From Pseudomonas sp. GV071 (GTDB lineage Bacteria; Pseudomonadota; Gammaproteobacteria; Pseudomonadales; Pseudomonadaceae), in NCBI RefSeq assembly GCF_003050835.1, contig NZ_QAOJ01000014.1:1-64000 (forward strand): a stretch of DNA of 64,000 nt, written 5' to 3'. Positions 1-9,434 of this stretch are shown here, one piece after another. A program made the position numbers and the translations under genes. The notes beneath the pieces are model-generated. The model was not told where the DNA came from, did no database searches, and saw only the letters and a list, made by a program, of their open reading frames with translations. How positions within the stretch are numbered: position 1 is the stretch's first letter; each line of letters opens with the position of its first letter.

Positions 1-5
1 AGAGA

Positions 6-71
6 AACCTGCTTCGACCCATGCTCCCTCACGGTCTCGTAACCAAAGGGAACCACGGTCTGAAGCAGGTT
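6..71. repeat. Stem-loop with 10-bp arms at the window edge
   Basis: AACCTGCTTC at 6-15 pairs with GAAGCAGGTT at 62-71, and the adjoining ACC/GGT bases extend the stem with one bulge. The loop is about 46 bases. It lies upstream of the ABC transporter operon and next to a dispersed repeat. It may be the end of an upstream transcript or a repeat palindrome; the upstream gene is outside the window. Confidence 0.5.
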
Positions 72-90
72 GAATTTAGCTTACAAGGGG

Positions 91-237
91 ACCCGAAGCG
101 CAGCGTAGGGCCGAGGTTGGGGCAAGATTTTTTGGATTTTTTTTTATGGTTCGGCTCACCGACGACTGAAAAAAGAAACTCGCGCGTAAGGTGCGAAACA
201 AAACGCTCAGCACCCGCGGTAAAGCAGAACACCGCCA
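91..237 (+). repeat. Dispersed repeat, copy A
   Basis: This stretch matches two other places in the window, 33621-33740 in reverse orientation and 34118-34322 in the same orientation. Shared blocks in order are AGCGCAGCG-AGGGCCG, GGGGCAAG, a T-rich run, GACTG-AAAAAGAAAC, CTCGCGCGTAAGG and GCGAAACAAAACGC. The T-run and AAAAAAGAAAC can pair, and TCGCGC/GCGCGA forms a second small hairpin in the other copies. Open frames across it in both strands are not believable genes. The remaining bases 238-369 show no gene; they form the leader of the ABC ATPase gene. Confidence 0.75.
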
Positions 238-369
238 CATCCCAAGGAAACGCCAACCCCGCGCCCAGGTCGCAAAACCGACCTCTATCCCCCAAGGGAT
301 ATATACGCCCCCAAACCCCCATTGCTAGTTTCCCCTCACACGCACAAGAACCAGTACAAGGGGCGAGCG

Positions 370-1488
<1,119 letters not shown>

Positions 1489-1545
1489 TAGGCGCAGTTC
1501 GGCAGGTCCACCAATAACTAACCGACACGTTTAAGGGGAAGCACT

Positions 1546-2688
1546 GTGGATAAAAAAGACTTTATTAAAACAATGCGTAGCTGGCAGAACGGTTCGATCA
1601 CTCGCCGCGACTTTCTGGGCCGTACCGGCCTGGGTGTAGCCGCCGCCGTTGTCGCTAGCAACATGCCCGGCATCCTGACCAACAACGCCTTCGCCGCCGA
1701 AAAAGGTTCGATTGGCGACCGCGTGGCCCTGGCCACCTGGCCCAATTACCACAACCCGGCCAACCTCGAAGCCTTCGCCAGCCAGACCGGTGCCAAGGTG
1801 CAGATGAGCGTGTTCGGTTCCAACGAAGAAATGCTCGCCAAGTTGCAGGCCGGTGGCAGCGGCTGGGATGTGTTCGTACCCACCAACTACACCATCAGCA
1901 CCTACGTGGAGCTGGGCCTGATCGAGCCGCTGGACCTCACCCGACTGAGCAACTTCGATCCCAAGTCCTACGAAAAACGCTTCATGGAACAGGGCATCGT
2001 CAACGGCAAGGTGTATGCCGTGCCGAAGAACTGGGGCACCACCGGCTTCGTTTACGACAGCGAAAAAATCAAAGGCAAACCGGCATCCTGGAAAGAGTTC
2101 TGGGAGCTGGCCAAAGGCCCGGCAACCGGTCGGGTGATGGTGCACGACTACCAACTCACTGCCATCGGCAACGCGCTGAAATCCTTCGGCTACAGCTTCA
2201 ACTCGCTGGATGAAAAAGAGCTGGCCGACGCCGAGAAGCTGTTGATCGACGTGAAGCCGCACCTGTTCGCCATCAACTCCGACTACCAGCCGAGCATGCG
2301 CAGCGGCGATGCCTGGATGTCCATGTGCTGGACCGGCGACGGCTCGCAGTTGCACCGCGACTTGCCCAACCTGCAGTTCACGCTGGGCAAGGAAGGTGGC
2401 GAATTGTGGAGCGACTTCTTCGCCATTCCCAAAGACGCCGAGCATCGTGACGCGGCCTACGCCTTTATCAACTTCCTGCTCAACCCACAGGTGAACAAGC
2501 TGGAAGTCGAGGCCCACGGCTATCCGAGCGGCGACAAACGTGTGGACGCCTTGCTGCCCAAGGAAATGCTCAGCGACCCGATCATGTACCCGGCGGCTGA
2601 ACTGCTCAGCACCCTGGAGTTCGGCGCGGCAGCCACCCTTACCAGCCCGGTGCGGGCGGAATTGATGGCGCGGTTTAAAGCCGCCTAA
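1546..2688 (+). CDS. ABC transporter substrate-binding protein, polyamine type, Tat-exported
   Basis: Periplasmic binding protein of 380 residues for the importer encoded around it. It starts at GTG 1546 behind TTAAGGGGAAG. The N-terminus carries a twin-arginine signal, TRRDFLGRTG with RR at residues 20-21, a hydrophobic stretch, and a probable cut after NNAFA near residue 50. Tat export is common in this subgroup of PotD/PotF-like proteins (COG0687). The mature part has the expected features ATWPNY, VFVPTNYTIS and MSMCWTGDG. A 27-bp perfect palindrome follows the stop codon and precedes the permease genes, which may protect the 3' end of this message. Polyamine specificity is family-based, not shown. 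Confidence 0.92.
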   Translation: MDKKDFIKTMRSWQNGSITRRDFLGRTGLGVAAAVVASNMPGILTNNAFAAEKGSIGDRVALATWPNYHNPANLEAFASQTGAKVQMSVFGSNEEMLAKLQAGGSGWDVFVPTNYTISTYVELGLIEPLDLTRLSNFDPKSYEKRFMEQGIVNGKVYAVPKNWGTTGFVYDSEKIKGKPASWKEFWELAKGPATGRVMVHDYQLTAIGNALKSFGYSFNSLDEKELADAEKLLIDVKPHLFAINSDYQPSMRSGDAWMSMCWTGDGSQLHRDLPNLQFTLGKEGGELWSDFFAIPKDAEHRDAAYAFINFLLNPQVNKLEVEAHGYPSGDKRVDALLPKEMLSDPIMYPAAELLSTLEFGAAATLTSPVRAELMARFKAA

Positions 2689-2704
2689 CGCAAACCTCGG
2701 TCCC

Positions 2705-2772
2705 TGTGGGAGGGGCTTTAGCCGCGATGCTCTTGATCTTTGGAAAGCATCGCGGCTAAAGCCCCTCCCACA
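2705..2772. repeat. REP doublet (REPIN-like) with 27-bp perfect arms
   Basis: TGTGGGAGGGGCTTTAGCCG begins the left arm at 2705-2731, and its exact reverse complement occupies 2746-2772, with a 14-base loop. Related halves occur at 6075-6100, 18744-18852, 27775-27830 and 47245-47341. It sits between the binding-protein gene and the first permease gene, like REP elements of other binding-protein operons. Confidence 0.92.
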
Positions 2773-2820
2773 CCGAATGTGCTGGCAAAAAAAGATCCGT
2801 TTATGCCCAAGGATTCCCCG

Positions 2821-3729
2821 ATGAACATTGCCGTTAGCACGCCGCTGCCTGCAGTGGCTGCCGCTGCGCCCAAACCTGCGCCCAGCCTCGGCCGGCGTAT
2901 CACCTGGCTGCTGCTGTTGCCCTCAACCTTGTGGTTCGTGCTGCTGCTGTTGATGCCGCTGGTGGTGATCCTGCTGTTCAGCCTCGGTGAGCGCAGCGCA
3001 GTGGGCGGTTACACCCCGGCGTTCACCTTCGCCAATTACCTCAACCTGGCCTCCCGTGCGGCGGCGTTCAGCAACACCCTGGTGCTGGCGCCATTGGGCA
3101 CCTTGGTGTGTCTGCTGGCGGCTTACCCGCTGGCGTATTTCCTCGCGGTGAAGGTGCAGCGCAACCGCTCGTTGTTGCTGACCCTGGTGATCGTGCCGTT
3201 CTGGACCAGCTTTCTGATCCGCACCTATGCGTGGATTTTCATCTTGAGCGGCAAAGGCATTCCGGCGCTGCTGGCCAGCCTAGGTCTCGATGACGTGCGC
3301 CTGATCAACACGCCAACGGCGGTGCTGATCGGCATCGTCTACGGCTATCTGCCGCTGATGGTGTTCCCGATTTTTGTCAGCCTGGAGAAGCTCGATAAAC
3401 GCTTGTTGGAGGCGTCGCACGATCTGGGCGCCGGCGCCTTCGAAACCTTCCGCCGGGTGACCCTGCCGCTGTCGGCGCCGGGGGTGATCACCGGGGTGAT
3501 GCTGGTGTTCATTCTGCTGATGGGCGAGTTCCTGATTCCGGCGATTCTCGGCGGCGGCAAGGTGTTTTTTGTCGGCAACGCGCTGGTCGACCTGTTCCTG
3601 CAATCGCGCAACTGGCCGTTCGGCAGCGCGGTGGCGATGACCCTGGTGGCGATGATGCTGGCGATCATCGCGGTGTATCTGAAACTGGTGGCGCGCTACG
3701 GCGGCCGCCAGCAAGACGGGATGCTCTGA
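2821..3729 (+). CDS. ABC transporter permease 1, polyamine type (PotB-like)
   Basis: Inner-membrane permease of the importer, 302 residues. The start at 2821 is preferred because AAGGA lies 7-8 bases upstream; ATG 2803 is an in-frame alternative. A proline/alanine-rich N-terminus (residues 1-30) is followed by about six hydrophobic helices. The cytoplasmic EAA loop, EASHDLGAGAFETFRRVTLP, is intact and is where the ATPase docks. The stop at 3727-3729 is one base before the ATG of the second permease, so translation is probably coupled. Frames opening further upstream would run through the REP palindrome and are not credible. Confidence 0.92.
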   Translation: MNIAVSTPLPAVAAAAPKPAPSLGRRITWLLLLPSTLWFVLLLLMPLVVILLFSLGERSAVGGYTPAFTFANYLNLASRAAAFSNTLVLAPLGTLVCLLAAYPLAYFLAVKVQRNRSLLLTLVIVPFWTSFLIRTYAWIFILSGKGIPALLASLGLDDVRLINTPTAVLIGIVYGYLPLMVFPIFVSLEKLDKRLLEASHDLGAGAFETFRRVTLPLSAPGVITGVMLVFILLMGEFLIPAILGGGKVFFVGNALVDLFLQSRNWPFGSAVAMTLVAMMLAIIAVYLKLVARYGGRQQDGML

Positions 3730-3730
3730 G

Positions 3731-4552
3731 ATGAATGACAAGGCTCTGTGGCTACGGGGTTATTCCACCTCGGTGTACCTGTTTCTCTACGCGCCCATCG
3801 CGCTGATCATGCTGTTCAGCTTCAACGCCGGGCGCAGTGGGCTGTCGTTCGAATGCTGCTCGACGCAGTGGTTCGGCCGTGCGTTTGCTAACCCGTTCAT
3901 CATGGAAGCGCTGGGCAACAGTGCGTTGATTGCGCTGTGTTCGGCGTTGCTGGCGACCCTGTTAGGCACCCTGGCGGTGTTCGGTTTGCAGCGCGTCAGC
4001 GGGCGGGTGCGGATGGTGTTTGATGCCCTGACCTACTGCGCGATCATCGTGCCCGGCATCGTCATCGGCATTGCCACGTTGATCGCCTTTATCACCTTGT
4101 TCGACCTGTTCAACCCGCTGCTGGCGGCGCTGAACCTGGGCCTGCCGAAACTGCGCATGGGCTTTTTCACCGTGGTGGCGGCGCACTCGCTGTTCACCAT
4201 GGCGCTGGTGATGGTGATTGTCCGCACCCGCGTCGATGCCCTCGACAAAGCCCTGCTGGAAGCCTCGGCCGATCTGTATGCGCCGCCGCTGGAGACCTTC
4301 TGGCGGGTGATCTTGCCGCAGATAGCGCCAGCGATTCTGGCCGGCTTTCTGCTGGCGTTCACGTTCAGCTTCGACGATTTCATCATCGCGTTTTTTGTCG
4401 CCGGCTCGGAAACCACCTTGCCGATCTACATCTTCTCGTCGATCCGTCGGGGCATCACCCCGGAGATCAATGCCATCTCCACTGTGATCATCCTCGCCTC
4501 GCTGGCGCTGCTGTTCACCTCCCGTTATCTGCAGGGCCGCCGAGCCGCCTGA
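3731..4552 (+). CDS. ABC transporter permease 2, polyamine type (PotC-like)
   Basis: Second inner-membrane permease, 273 residues, expected to form a heterodimer with the product at 2821-3729. It has a short cytoplasmic N-terminus, about six membrane spans, and the EAA loop EASADLYAPPLETFWRVILP. The region FSFDDFIIAFFVAG is typical of PotC relatives. It follows the first permease by one base and precedes the aldehyde dehydrogenase gene by 11 bases, which argues for one transcript through 6036. Confidence 0.92.
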   Translation: MNDKALWLRGYSTSVYLFLYAPIALIMLFSFNAGRSGLSFECCSTQWFGRAFANPFIMEALGNSALIALCSALLATLLGTLAVFGLQRVSGRVRMVFDALTYCAIIVPGIVIGIATLIAFITLFDLFNPLLAALNLGLPKLRMGFFTVVAAHSLFTMALVMVIVRTRVDALDKALLEASADLYAPPLETFWRVILPQIAPAILAGFLLAFTFSFDDFIIAFFVAGSETTLPIYIFSSIRRGITPEINAISTVIILASLALLFTSRYLQGRRAA

Positions 4553-4563
4553 AGGAGAGAGCC

Positions 4564-6036
4564 ATGCGCGATCAGCTGTATATCAACGGCCAATGGGTAA
4601 ATCCGGACCTGGGCGGCTACTTCGACAGCCTCGACCCGGCCACTGAGGAAGTCATCCAGCGGGTGCCGGCCGGCACCGAAGAAGACATCGACCACGCCGT
4701 GCGCGCCGCCCGCCGCGCCTTCGACAATGGCTGGGGGCAGACCACCGGCGCCGAACGCGCCGACTGGCTGGAGGCGCTGGCCAGTGAACTGGAAGGCAGC
4801 CAGGACGCCCTGGCGTTGCTTGAGGTACGCGACAACGGCAAGCCGCTACCCGAAGCGCAATGGGACATCGGCGATGCCATCGGTTGCTTTCGTTACTACG
4901 CCGAACTGGCCCGTGAACTCGACCAGCAACAGAATGAGCCGCTAGCCCTGCCGGACGAGCGTTTCCGTTGCCATATCCGCCGCGAGCCGATTGGTGTGGC
5001 GGGGCAGATCATTCCCTGGAATTACCCGTTACTGATGGCTTCGTGGAAGGTCGCCCCGGCCTTGGCGGCAGGCGCGACAGTGGTGCTCAAACCCTCCGAA
5101 CTGACCCCGCTGACCGCGCTGGAACTGGCCGCTGCCGCCGACAAGATCGGCTTGCCGGCGGGCGTTTTGAACATCGTCACCGGCCTTGGCGGCGATGCCG
5201 GCAGCCCGCTGAGTCAGCACCCACAGGTGGATAAACTGGCCTTCACCGGCAGCGTGCCGACCGGGGCGAAAATCATGTCGGCGGCCGCTGCCGATATCAA
5301 AAACATCAGCCTGGAGCTGGGCGGCAAGTCGGCCTTTATCGTGTTTGACGATGCCGATATCGACGCCGCCGTGGAGTGGATTCTGTTCGGTATTTTCTGG
5401 AACCAGGGCCAGGTGTGCAGCGCCACCTCGCGTCTGCTGGTGCAGCAGGGGATCGCCAGCAAATTGCTCGAGCGCCTGGTGGAAGCGGCGCGCGCCATTA
5501 CCATCGGCAGCGGCCTGGAGCAGGGGGTATTGCTTGGGCCGTTGGTGAGCAAAGGGCAACTGGAAAAAGTCATCGGCTTCGTCGAACAGGCCAAACTAAG
5601 CGGTGCCAAATTGCTCACCGGCGGCAAGCGCCCGGCGCACCTGGAACGTGGTTATTTTATTGAGCCGACGATCTTCGACGAGCCGGCGGAGAACAGCATC
5701 ATCTGGCGCGAAGAAGTGTTCGGCCCGCTGCTCTGCGTGAAACGTTTCAGCACCGAGGAAGACGCCATCCGCATGGCCAACGCCAGCCGCTTCGGCCTGG
5801 CCGGCGCGGTGATGAGCGCTGACCCGCAGCGTGCCACGCGGGTGGCCAATGGGCTGCGCGCCGGCATCGTCTGGGTCAACTGCTCACAACCCACCTTCAA
5901 CCAGGCGCCCTGGGGCGGAATGAAACAGAGCGGCATCGGCCGCGAGTTGGGGCGCTGGGGGTTGGATAACTATCTGGAAGTGAAGCAGGTTACCGAGTAC
6001 ATCGGCACTGAGCCGTGGGGGTGGTACCTGAAGTGA
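4564..6036 (+). CDS. NAD(P)-dependent aldehyde dehydrogenase, betaine/aminoaldehyde type
   Basis: Cytoplasmic enzyme of 490 residues that oxidises an aldehyde to the acid. The start follows GAAGGAGAGAGCC. The coenzyme site is marked by IPWNYPLLMASWK near residue 150 and the GSVPTG turn near 230; the general base Glu lies in LELGGKSA near 257 and the catalytic Cys in QGQVCSATS near 290. The sequence looks closest to betaine-aldehyde and aminoaldehyde dehydrogenases. As the last gene of a polyamine-type importer operon it may oxidise an aminoaldehyde formed from the imported amine. No aminotransferase or amine oxidase gene lies beside it, so the pathway is incomplete here and the substrate is inference. 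Confidence 0.9.
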   Translation: MRDQLYINGQWVNPDLGGYFDSLDPATEEVIQRVPAGTEEDIDHAVRAARRAFDNGWGQTTGAERADWLEALASELEGSQDALALLEVRDNGKPLPEAQWDIGDAIGCFRYYAELARELDQQQNEPLALPDERFRCHIRREPIGVAGQIIPWNYPLLMASWKVAPALAAGATVVLKPSELTPLTALELAAAADKIGLPAGVLNIVTGLGGDAGSPLSQHPQVDKLAFTGSVPTGAKIMSAAAADIKNISLELGGKSAFIVFDDADIDAAVEWILFGIFWNQGQVCSATSRLLVQQGIASKLLERLVEAARAITIGSGLEQGVLLGPLVSKGQLEKVIGFVEQAKLSGAKLLTGGKRPAHLERGYFIEPTIFDEPAENSIIWREEVFGPLLCVKRFSTEEDAIRMANASRFGLAGAVMSADPQRATRVANGLRAGIVWVNCSQPTFNQAPWGGMKQSGIGRELGRWGLDNYLEVKQVTEYIGTEPWGWYLK

Positions 6037-6074
6037 TCGCCGCCTGGGCTGTGTTTCCAGGAATCGAGGCCGGG

Positions 6075-6100
6075 TAGGAGCGGCTTCAGCCGCGATGCTT
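6075..6100. repeat. Single REP half-element
   Basis: TAGGAGCGGCTTCAGCCGCG lies between the convergent ends of the aldehyde dehydrogenase and GNAT genes. It is the same sequence type as one arm of the doublets at 27775-27830 and 47245-47341, and includes the small internal hairpin CGGCTTCAGCCG. Confidence 0.75.
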
Positions 6101-6711
6101 TAAAAGTTCGACCCACCCGCTCGTTCCATGTAGTGGTGATCGGGCACGCCGGGGAGGGTGGAGATGCGTTGGGCGATCACCTGAAAACCCAGGCGCTCAT
6201 ACAGCGCCTGCGCCAATGGGTTTTCTGCGGAGACGTCCAGCGCCGCCTTCGGTAAGCCACGCGCGCAGCCCAGCTTGAGGAAATAGTCGATCAACTGGCT
6301 GCCAATGCCCTGGCCGGTCAGGCCCGGTTGTACGCCGAGGTGGGCGAGGTAGCTCATACCCTTTTGCGGCGGCTTGATCAGGTGTTCCATCTGCAGGCCC
6401 CTGTGGATAACCCCGACAGCCAGGCGCACTCCGTAGAAACGCAGAATCTGCCAGGTGGCGGCGAGCATGTTACTGAGGTTGGCGTCGGCGCTGGCCAAGG
6501 TGCCGGTGACCACCACCTGGCCTTCCAGCTCACCGACCCAATGCTGGCGATGGCTGAACTGCCCGCTGTTGCCGATAAATACCTGGCGGAGAAAATCCTG
6601 CACCTGGCTATGCCCGAACACGTAATCGAAGGCGGCCGGACCTGAGCTATAGATCAGCGGAATGGCGGCGTCGGCGTCATCGGGGCGGGCAGGGCGGAAG
6701 GTCAGGGACAT
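6100..6711 (-). CDS. GNAT family N-acetyltransferase
   Basis: A 203-residue single-domain acetyl-CoA-dependent acetyltransferase. The acetyl-CoA loop is in the stretch LGVQPGLTGQGIGSQLID near residue 130, followed by the typical NPLAQALYERLGFQVI block near residue 170. The start at 6711 is preceded by GAGG. It is read toward the aldehyde dehydrogenase gene and separated from the next minus-strand gene by a short gap. Substrate cannot be told from the sequence. Confidence 0.88.
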   Translation of the reverse strand: MSLTFRPARPDDADAAIPLIYSSGPAAFDYVFGHSQVQDFLRQVFIGNSGQFSHRQHWVGELEGQVVVTGTLASADANLSNMLAATWQILRFYGVRLAVGVIHRGLQMEHLIKPPQKGMSYLAHLGVQPGLTGQGIGSQLIDYFLKLGCARGLPKAALDVSAENPLAQALYERLGFQVIAQRISTLPGVPDHHYMERAGGSNF

Positions 6712-6744
6712 GGCAACCTCGTGCGGAAGAGGGGAAAAGCGAAT

Positions 6745-7998
6745 CTAGCACGATAGTTCCATTTCTGCTCGGTTGAGCCAGGCCAACACACCCAAGCCCG
6801 CTGCACGGCCACTGGCAAAGCAGGCAGTAAGCAGGTAGCCGCCGGTGGGCGCTTCCCAGTCGAGCATCTCGCCGGCGCAGAACACACCGGGCAGTTGCGT
6901 GAGCATCAACCGCTTATCCACCGCCTCGAACGGCACGCCACCGGCGCTGCTGATGGCTTCGTCCAGCGGCCGGGTGCGCACCAGGGTCAGGGGCAGGGCT
7001 TTGATCGCCTGGGCCAGTTTCGCCTCGTTGGTGAAGGTGGCGGCATCGGTGAGTTCGCGCAGCAGGCCGGCACGTACACCGTCCAGGCCGAGGGCGCTGC
7101 GCAGGTGGTTGCTGAGGGATTTGCTGCCGCGCGGTTTATGCAGCAGGGCCAGCACCTGTTCCGGGGTTTTCTGCGGCAGCAGATCGAGGTGCACGGTGGC
7201 GTTGCCGTGTGCATTGATGGCCTCGCGGATCGGTGCCGAGAGGGCGTACACCAGGCTGCCTTCCACCCCGTGCGCGGTGACCACAAATTCCCCTAGCCGC
7301 GGCGGCTGGCCGGGCAGGGCAATGGCGCAGGACTTCACTGGCGCGCCGGCAAATTTGTCCTGGAACACCGCGCTCCACGCCGCCACTTCGAAGCCGCAAT
7401 TGCTCGGCTGCAGTGGTACCAGCGGCACCCCACGTTCGGCCAGCAGTGGCTGCCAGGCACCATCGGAACCGAGCCGCGCCCAACTGCCACCGCCGAGGGC
7501 CAATACCGTGGCACGCGCGTCGATCAGTTGTTCGCCATCGGCGCCAGCAATGCGCAAGCGGCCATCGGCATGCCAGCCCAGCCAGCGCTGGCGGGTGTGG
7601 ATAACGACGCCGTGTTCACGCAGACGCTTGAGCCAGGCACGCAGCAGCGGCGCGGCTTTCATGTCGGTGGGGAACACCCGGCCGGAGGTGCCGACGAAGG
7701 TGTCGATGCCCAGGCCATGAATCCAGGCGCGCAACTGTTCGGCATCGAAGTCGCGCAGCAGCTCGCCGAGCTCGCCGGCCCGTGGACCATAACGGCCGAC
7801 AAACGCGGACTTGGCTTCGGCGTGGGTAATGTTCATGCCGCCAACCCCGGCCAGCAGGAACTTGCGCCCCACCGAAGGCATGGCGTCGAACAGCTCGACC
7901 TTTACCCCGGCCAGGGCCAAGACCTCGGCGGCCATCAGGCCGGCGGGGCCGCCGCCGATGATGACGACGGGAGGGGAGGACGGTGAGGAGGCAGTCAT
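6745..7998 (-). CDS. NAD(P)/FAD-dependent oxidoreductase, HI0933/YhiN family (TIGR03862 type)
   Basis: Flavoprotein of 417 residues. The FAD-binding Rossmann motif VVIIGGGPAGLMAAE is at residues 11-25, which fixes the start at ATG 7998; a longer frame to 8304 would add about 100 residues of low-complexity shadow sequence. FLLAGVGGMNITH follows the dinucleotide fold, and CAGEMLDWEAPTGGY near the C-terminus is the conserved second FAD-contact block of the family. Members are widespread but the physiological reaction is unknown. It stands alone, between a GNAT gene and an amidotransferase-like gene on the same strand. Confidence 0.9.
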   Translation of the reverse strand: MTASSPSSPPVVIIGGGPAGLMAAEVLALAGVKVELFDAMPSVGRKFLLAGVGGMNITHAEAKSAFVGRYGPRAGELGELLRDFDAEQLRAWIHGLGIDTFVGTSGRVFPTDMKAAPLLRAWLKRLREHGVVIHTRQRWLGWHADGRLRIAGADGEQLIDARATVLALGGGSWARLGSDGAWQPLLAERGVPLVPLQPSNCGFEVAAWSAVFQDKFAGAPVKSCAIALPGQPPRLGEFVVTAHGVEGSLVYALSAPIREAINAHGNATVHLDLLPQKTPEQVLALLHKPRGSKSLSNHLRSALGLDGVRAGLLRELTDAATFTNEAKLAQAIKALPLTLVRTRPLDEAISSAGGVPFEAVDKRLMLTQLPGVFCAGEMLDWEAPTGGYLLTACFASGRAAGLGVLAWLNRAEMELSC

Positions 7999-8053
7999 GG
8001 AGGCAGCTACAGAAAAAAGTCGCGGCATTCTACCCGAGCAGCCAGGCGCGTGA

Positions 8054-8755
8054 TCACAGCGGTTGCTCGGCCACCGCTTCGATAAAGGCGCGGATGATCG
8101 GTGGCAGCTCGCCTTGCAGCGCAGCTCGCTCCGGCTGGAACAGGGTGCCGACGAAGAACGGATGCTCCGCCAGTTCGATGCCACGGGCATCGCCCTGGTC
8201 GTCCCGGGCGGTGATGCGCAACGGGCCGCTGGCCAGGGCCTGGGCGAACTCCGGGTTGAGGCCGTAGCGGCAGTGGTAGCCTTCGGTGATGTGCAGTTGG
8301 CCATAGGCTTCGGCCAGTCGCGAGCCGGGCGCCAGTTCGATAGCGCCGCTGACTTCCACCAGCGCGCAGCTCAGCGGGGAAATCACCAGGCGTTCGCCCT
8401 CGGGGTGGGTTTCGGCGTGTTCGGCATCGGCCCAGCCCAGTACCGAGCGGGCGTACTCGATCAGCGCGTGCTGAAAACCACCGCAGCTGCCAAAGAACGG
8501 CACCTGCTTTTCCCGCGCATAGCGGATGGCGAACAGCGCGCCGTCCATGCTTCGGTACGGCGTCGCTGGCACTGCCCACAGACCGTGGTATTCGGCCAGG
8601 TGTTTGTGCCCCGGCAAACTCTCGGTGGCCAGCCACTGCGGTTCGACGTGCACGCCCACTGCTGCACCGGCCAGGGCCAGGGCTTTGGGGATGGCTTGGT
8701 GGGCGATGACGTCGGCGTGGTAGTCGCCGATCAGACCGATATGCACGGTGGACAT
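8054..8755 (-). CDS. Orphan glutamine amidotransferase-like protein, CTP-synthase C-terminal-domain related
   Basis: A 233-residue protein resembling the class I glutaminase half of CTP synthase without the synthetase half. The nucleophile elbow is FFGSCGGFQH near residue 88, with the Cys in place. The start at 8755 has AGGAG upstream; a longer frame to 8818 adds residues with no family similarity. The upper N-terminal part, HIGLIGDYHADVIAHQAIP, is distinctive of this orphan family. It could hydrolyse glutamine for an unlinked partner or act on another gamma-glutamyl compound. The 3' neighbours offer no clear partner. Confidence 0.82.
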   Translation of the reverse strand: MSTVHIGLIGDYHADVIAHQAIPKALALAGAAVGVHVEPQWLATESLPGHKHLAEYHGLWAVPATPYRSMDGALFAIRYAREKQVPFFGSCGGFQHALIEYARSVLGWADAEHAETHPEGERLVISPLSCALVEVSGAIELAPGSRLAEAYGQLHITEGYHCRYGLNPEFAQALASGPLRITARDDQGDARGIELAEHPFFVGTLFQPERAALQGELPPIIRAFIEAVAEQPL

Positions 8756-8777
8756 GGGGCAGACTCCTGTCGGTGGG

Positions 8778-9407
8778 TTAGTGCTGGCCAGGCAACACGT
8801 AAAACAGGATGGCGACAAAGTGCAGCAAGCTGCCGGCCATCACAAACAAATGCCAGATGCCGTGCCAGTGGCGAAAGCGGCTGTCGTTGGCGAAGAAGAT
8901 GATGCCCACGGTATACAGCACGCCGCCCGCGGCCAACCATTTGAAGCCGGTCATGCCCAGCGCGGCGATCAGTGGTTTGACCGCAATCAGCACAATCCAG
9001 CCCATCACTGCATAGATGATCAGCGACAGCACCCGCGCCTCCGAGCGTGGTTTTATCTCCTGCAACATGCCGATCAGCGCCAGGCCCCAGACAATCCCGA
9101 ACAGCGTCCAGCCCCAGGGGCCGCGCAGGGTGATCAGGCAGAACGGGGTGTAGCTGCCGGCAATCAACAGGTAGATCGACAGGTGATCGAGCTTTTGCAG
9201 CAGGCGTTTTTTTGGCCCGCTGACGCTGTGGTAGACCGTGGAGATGCTGTAGAGCAGCACCAGAGTGACGCCATACACGGCGACCCCGACGATCTTCCAG
9301 GCATCGCCGGTGAAACTGGCCAGCACCAGCAGCCAGACGGCGCCGATGGTGGCCAGGACGGCGCCGATGAGGTGGGTCCAGGCGTTGAATTTTTCTCCGT
9401 GGTACAT
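8778..9407 (-). CDS. trhA: Hemolysin III family membrane protein (TrhA/YqfA, PAQR superfamily)
   Basis: A 209-residue inner-membrane protein with about seven hydrophobic helices. Family hallmarks are NAWTHLIGA near residue 8, STVYHSVSG near 57 with the conserved His, KLDHLSIYLLIAGSYTP near 72, and the late FRHWHGIWHLFV with two His that match the metal site of PAQR proteins. Bacterial members are linked to membrane-energy and fatty-acid homeostasis rather than to true hemolysis. It is followed at a 22-base distance by the amidotransferase-like gene and preceded by the HDAC-family gene. Confidence 0.9.
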   Translation of the reverse strand: MYHGEKFNAWTHLIGAVLATIGAVWLLVLASFTGDAWKIVGVAVYGVTLVLLYSISTVYHSVSGPKKRLLQKLDHLSIYLLIAGSYTPFCLITLRGPWGWTLFGIVWGLALIGMLQEIKPRSEARVLSLIIYAVMGWIVLIAVKPLIAALGMTGFKWLAAGGVLYTVGIIFFANDSRFRHWHGIWHLFVMAGSLLHFVAILFYVLPGQH

Positions 9408-9434
9408 GGGTGTCTTGTGCCTTGAAAAGTGCGT

